Shown here piece by piece: positions 7,008 through 7,913 of a DNA stretch of 7,913 nucleotides; positions within the stretch are counted from its first letter, which is position 1, and every line of letters begins with the position of its first letter. Location: the NCBI GenBank assembly GCA_021157445.1, contig JAGGWM010000103.1:1-7913 (forward strand), in the 5' to 3' direction. The notes below the pieces were generated by a model. The model worked only from the letters and a program-made list of their open reading frames with translations. It made no database searches and was not told where the DNA came from. Both the position numbers and the translations under genes were made by a program. Source of the stretch: Thermococcus sp. GTDB taxonomy: Archaea; Methanobacteriota_B; Thermococci; Thermococcales; Thermococcaceae.

Positions 7008-7913
7008 ATTCTATCCCCTCGTCCTCATAGACTCGCTGGATTTCCTTTTCTTTCTCTTCCTCTTCGAATCTTTTACGCCACCTTGATACAATCCCTATAT
7101 CTTCTCCACCGTAGTCTCCGCCCTTTTCTTTAAAGTTGTATATCTTCACCAGTGCTGGAAGAGCTATTGCTTGGCCAACTATTACGGCTTCTCCCTTTCC
7201 AAGGGAGGCAATATCGGCTAATAAGTCAGAACTCAGTTGTTCACTCGCTTTTAGGACGTAGTCCTGGTCTTTTGGATTTACTATCTTCAGGATTATCTTA
7301 GTGTTTGTCTGGCTTAAGACGTCTTCATTGAGCTTGTTTGGTCTCTGAGATACTATTCCCAACCCAACTCCAAATTTTCTCCCCTCTCTCGCAATCCTGC
7401 TCAAAATTCTCACGGCATCGTTGTGTTCTCCCTGTGGGGCAAAGATGTGTGCCTCTTCTACTATCATGAGTATTGGCTCAGCAAGTGCTTTGCTTTTGTT
7501 CTCAATGCTCTTCATGATATCTCTAAGCTCTTTAATCTCCTCTTCAAGTTTTGATGTTTTTGCTGCTTTGCTTTCTCTGAGCTCGTCCTCTATGCGTTCG
7601 AGCTTCTTTCTGGCTTTTTCATAGTCTACCCTTGCTTCGAATATCCCTTGAAGAAGTTTTCCAGCAATGATCTTCATTTGCCCTTCATCTAAAGGCCCGA
7701 GATCAATGATATTCGCCTTCCCTGGCTCTATTTGGGATATGAGGTCCTCACTCGTCAGTAAGCTTCCGTAGTTCCTTAAAAACCTCCTAATCCTTAAAAC
7801 AACCCCCCTTAATGTTTCTACTCTATCTGACTTGAGCTCTTCTGTGAAGTAGCTTTTCTTCCCCTCATCCCAGTATCGTGCTTCTTTGTTCCTTATCCAG
7901 TCGTTTATTGTTC
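6997..7913 (-). CDS. herA: HerA DNA translocase/helicase (C-terminal part; 5' end beyond window)
   Basis: HerA is a hexameric FtsK/HerA-family ATPase that pumps DNA into the NurA nuclease during end resection. Only the last 304 residues are present. The frame is open without stops to the right edge, so the ATG at 7677 (in [10 protein letters not shown]) is internal and not a start. Visible in order are a charged helical insertion (about 95-145 of the visible part), Walker B LMIVEEAH with the acidic pair Glu152/Glu153, and the arginine-bearing [11 protein letters not shown]. Next come the VSQRP motif (Gln189), [14 protein letters not shown] and the C-terminal brace with [10 protein letters not shown]. 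The Walker A motif and the N-terminal HAS barrel lie outside the window. Family members are typically 500-600 residues, so about half is seen. It heads the visible part of the resection operon and overlaps mre11 by 11 nt. The operon promoter is not in view. Confidence 0.95.
   Translation of the reverse strand, partial: TINDWIRNKEARYWDEGKKSYFTEELKSDRVETLRGVVLRIRRFLRNYGSLLTSEDLISQIEPGKANIIDLGPLDEGQMKIIAGKLLQGIFEARVDYEKARKKLERIEDELRESKAAKTSKLEEEIKELRDIMKSIENKSKALAEPILMIVEEAHIFAPQGEHNDAVRILSRIAREGRKFGVGLGIVSQRPNKLNEDVLSQTNTKIILKIVNPKDQDYVLKASEQLSSDLLADIASLGKGEAVIVGQAIALPALVKIYNFKEKGGDYGGEDIGIVSRWRKRFEEEEKEKEIQRVYEDEGIEYDL
7013..7020 (-). promoter_or_regulatory. Ribosome binding site of mre11 within herA
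   Basis: GAGGGGAT on the minus strand differs by one base from the ideal GAGGTGAT and lies 5 nt before the mre11 ATG (7 nt measured from GAGGGG). It is inside the last codons of herA, so mre11 translation can begin before herA translation ends. Together with the TAG at 7013-7011 in the mre11 frame, it settles the start. Confidence 0.65.

Noticed and set aside
7421..7624. Plus-strand Ser/Leu-rich frame inside herA that looks like a membrane or signal segment
   Set aside because: It is the antisense of the charged HerA helical insertion; complementing Lys/Glu codons gives Phe/Leu/Ser by default.
6997..7677. A short 226-residue HerA starting at the ATG at 7677
   Set aside because: The frame continues without a stop to the window edge with family-like sequence, so this Met is internal and the gene is only cut by the window.
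1..7913. CRISPR array, tRNA/rRNA, insertion sequence or defence island
   Set aside because: I found no regularly spaced repeats, structured RNA gene, inverted terminal repeats or transposase. The whole window is accounted for by five housekeeping genes.

Overview
The window looks like a chromosomal segment from a hyperthermophilic euryarchaeon of the order Thermococcales (Pyrococcus/Thermococcus/Palaeococcus group). The grounds are the close match of the proteins, from memory, to Pyrococcus homologues, an archaeosine tRNA-guanine transglycosylase with a PUA domain, and the complete archaeal order herA-mre11-rad50-nurA. Base composition is moderate by eye, with no compositional island, mobile element, CRISPR array or stable RNA gene. 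The sequence is almost entirely coding, and no gap exceeds a few bases.

Layout. The left fifth (1-1722, + strand) is tgtA, open at the window edge and missing about ten N-terminal codons. The rest is one tightly packed minus-strand operon read right to left: herA (3' part only, 7913-6997), mre11 (7007-5697), rad50 (5700-3046) and nurA (3045-1723). herA and mre11 overlap by 11 nt, and mre11 and rad50 overlap by 3 nt through an ATGA. rad50 and nurA abut as TAA-ATG in the same reading frame. Each downstream start has a Shine-Dalgarno-like sequence inside the preceding gene, and an in-frame stop just upstream fixes or nearly fixes each start. tgtA and nurA converge with zero bases between their stop codons, so their transcripts must overlap at the 3' ends.

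How the genes work together. Mre11-Rad50 recognises and nicks or trims DNA ends, and HerA (hexameric translocase) with NurA (nuclease dimer) then carries out long 5'-strand resection to make 3' single-stranded tails for RadA. The hallmark residues of all four proteins are present in the parts that can be seen. tgtA is functionally unrelated: it makes the first committed exchange toward archaeosine at tRNA position 15.

I do not see an undescribed system here. The most interesting detail is a PCNA-binding (PIP-box-like) motif at the extreme C-terminus of Mre11, at the end of a charged, low-complexity tail. It resembles the PIP box at the end of Pyrococcus DNA polymerase B. Also worth noting are the single-stop-codon separation of rad50 and nurA in one frame and the stop-to-stop convergent junction.
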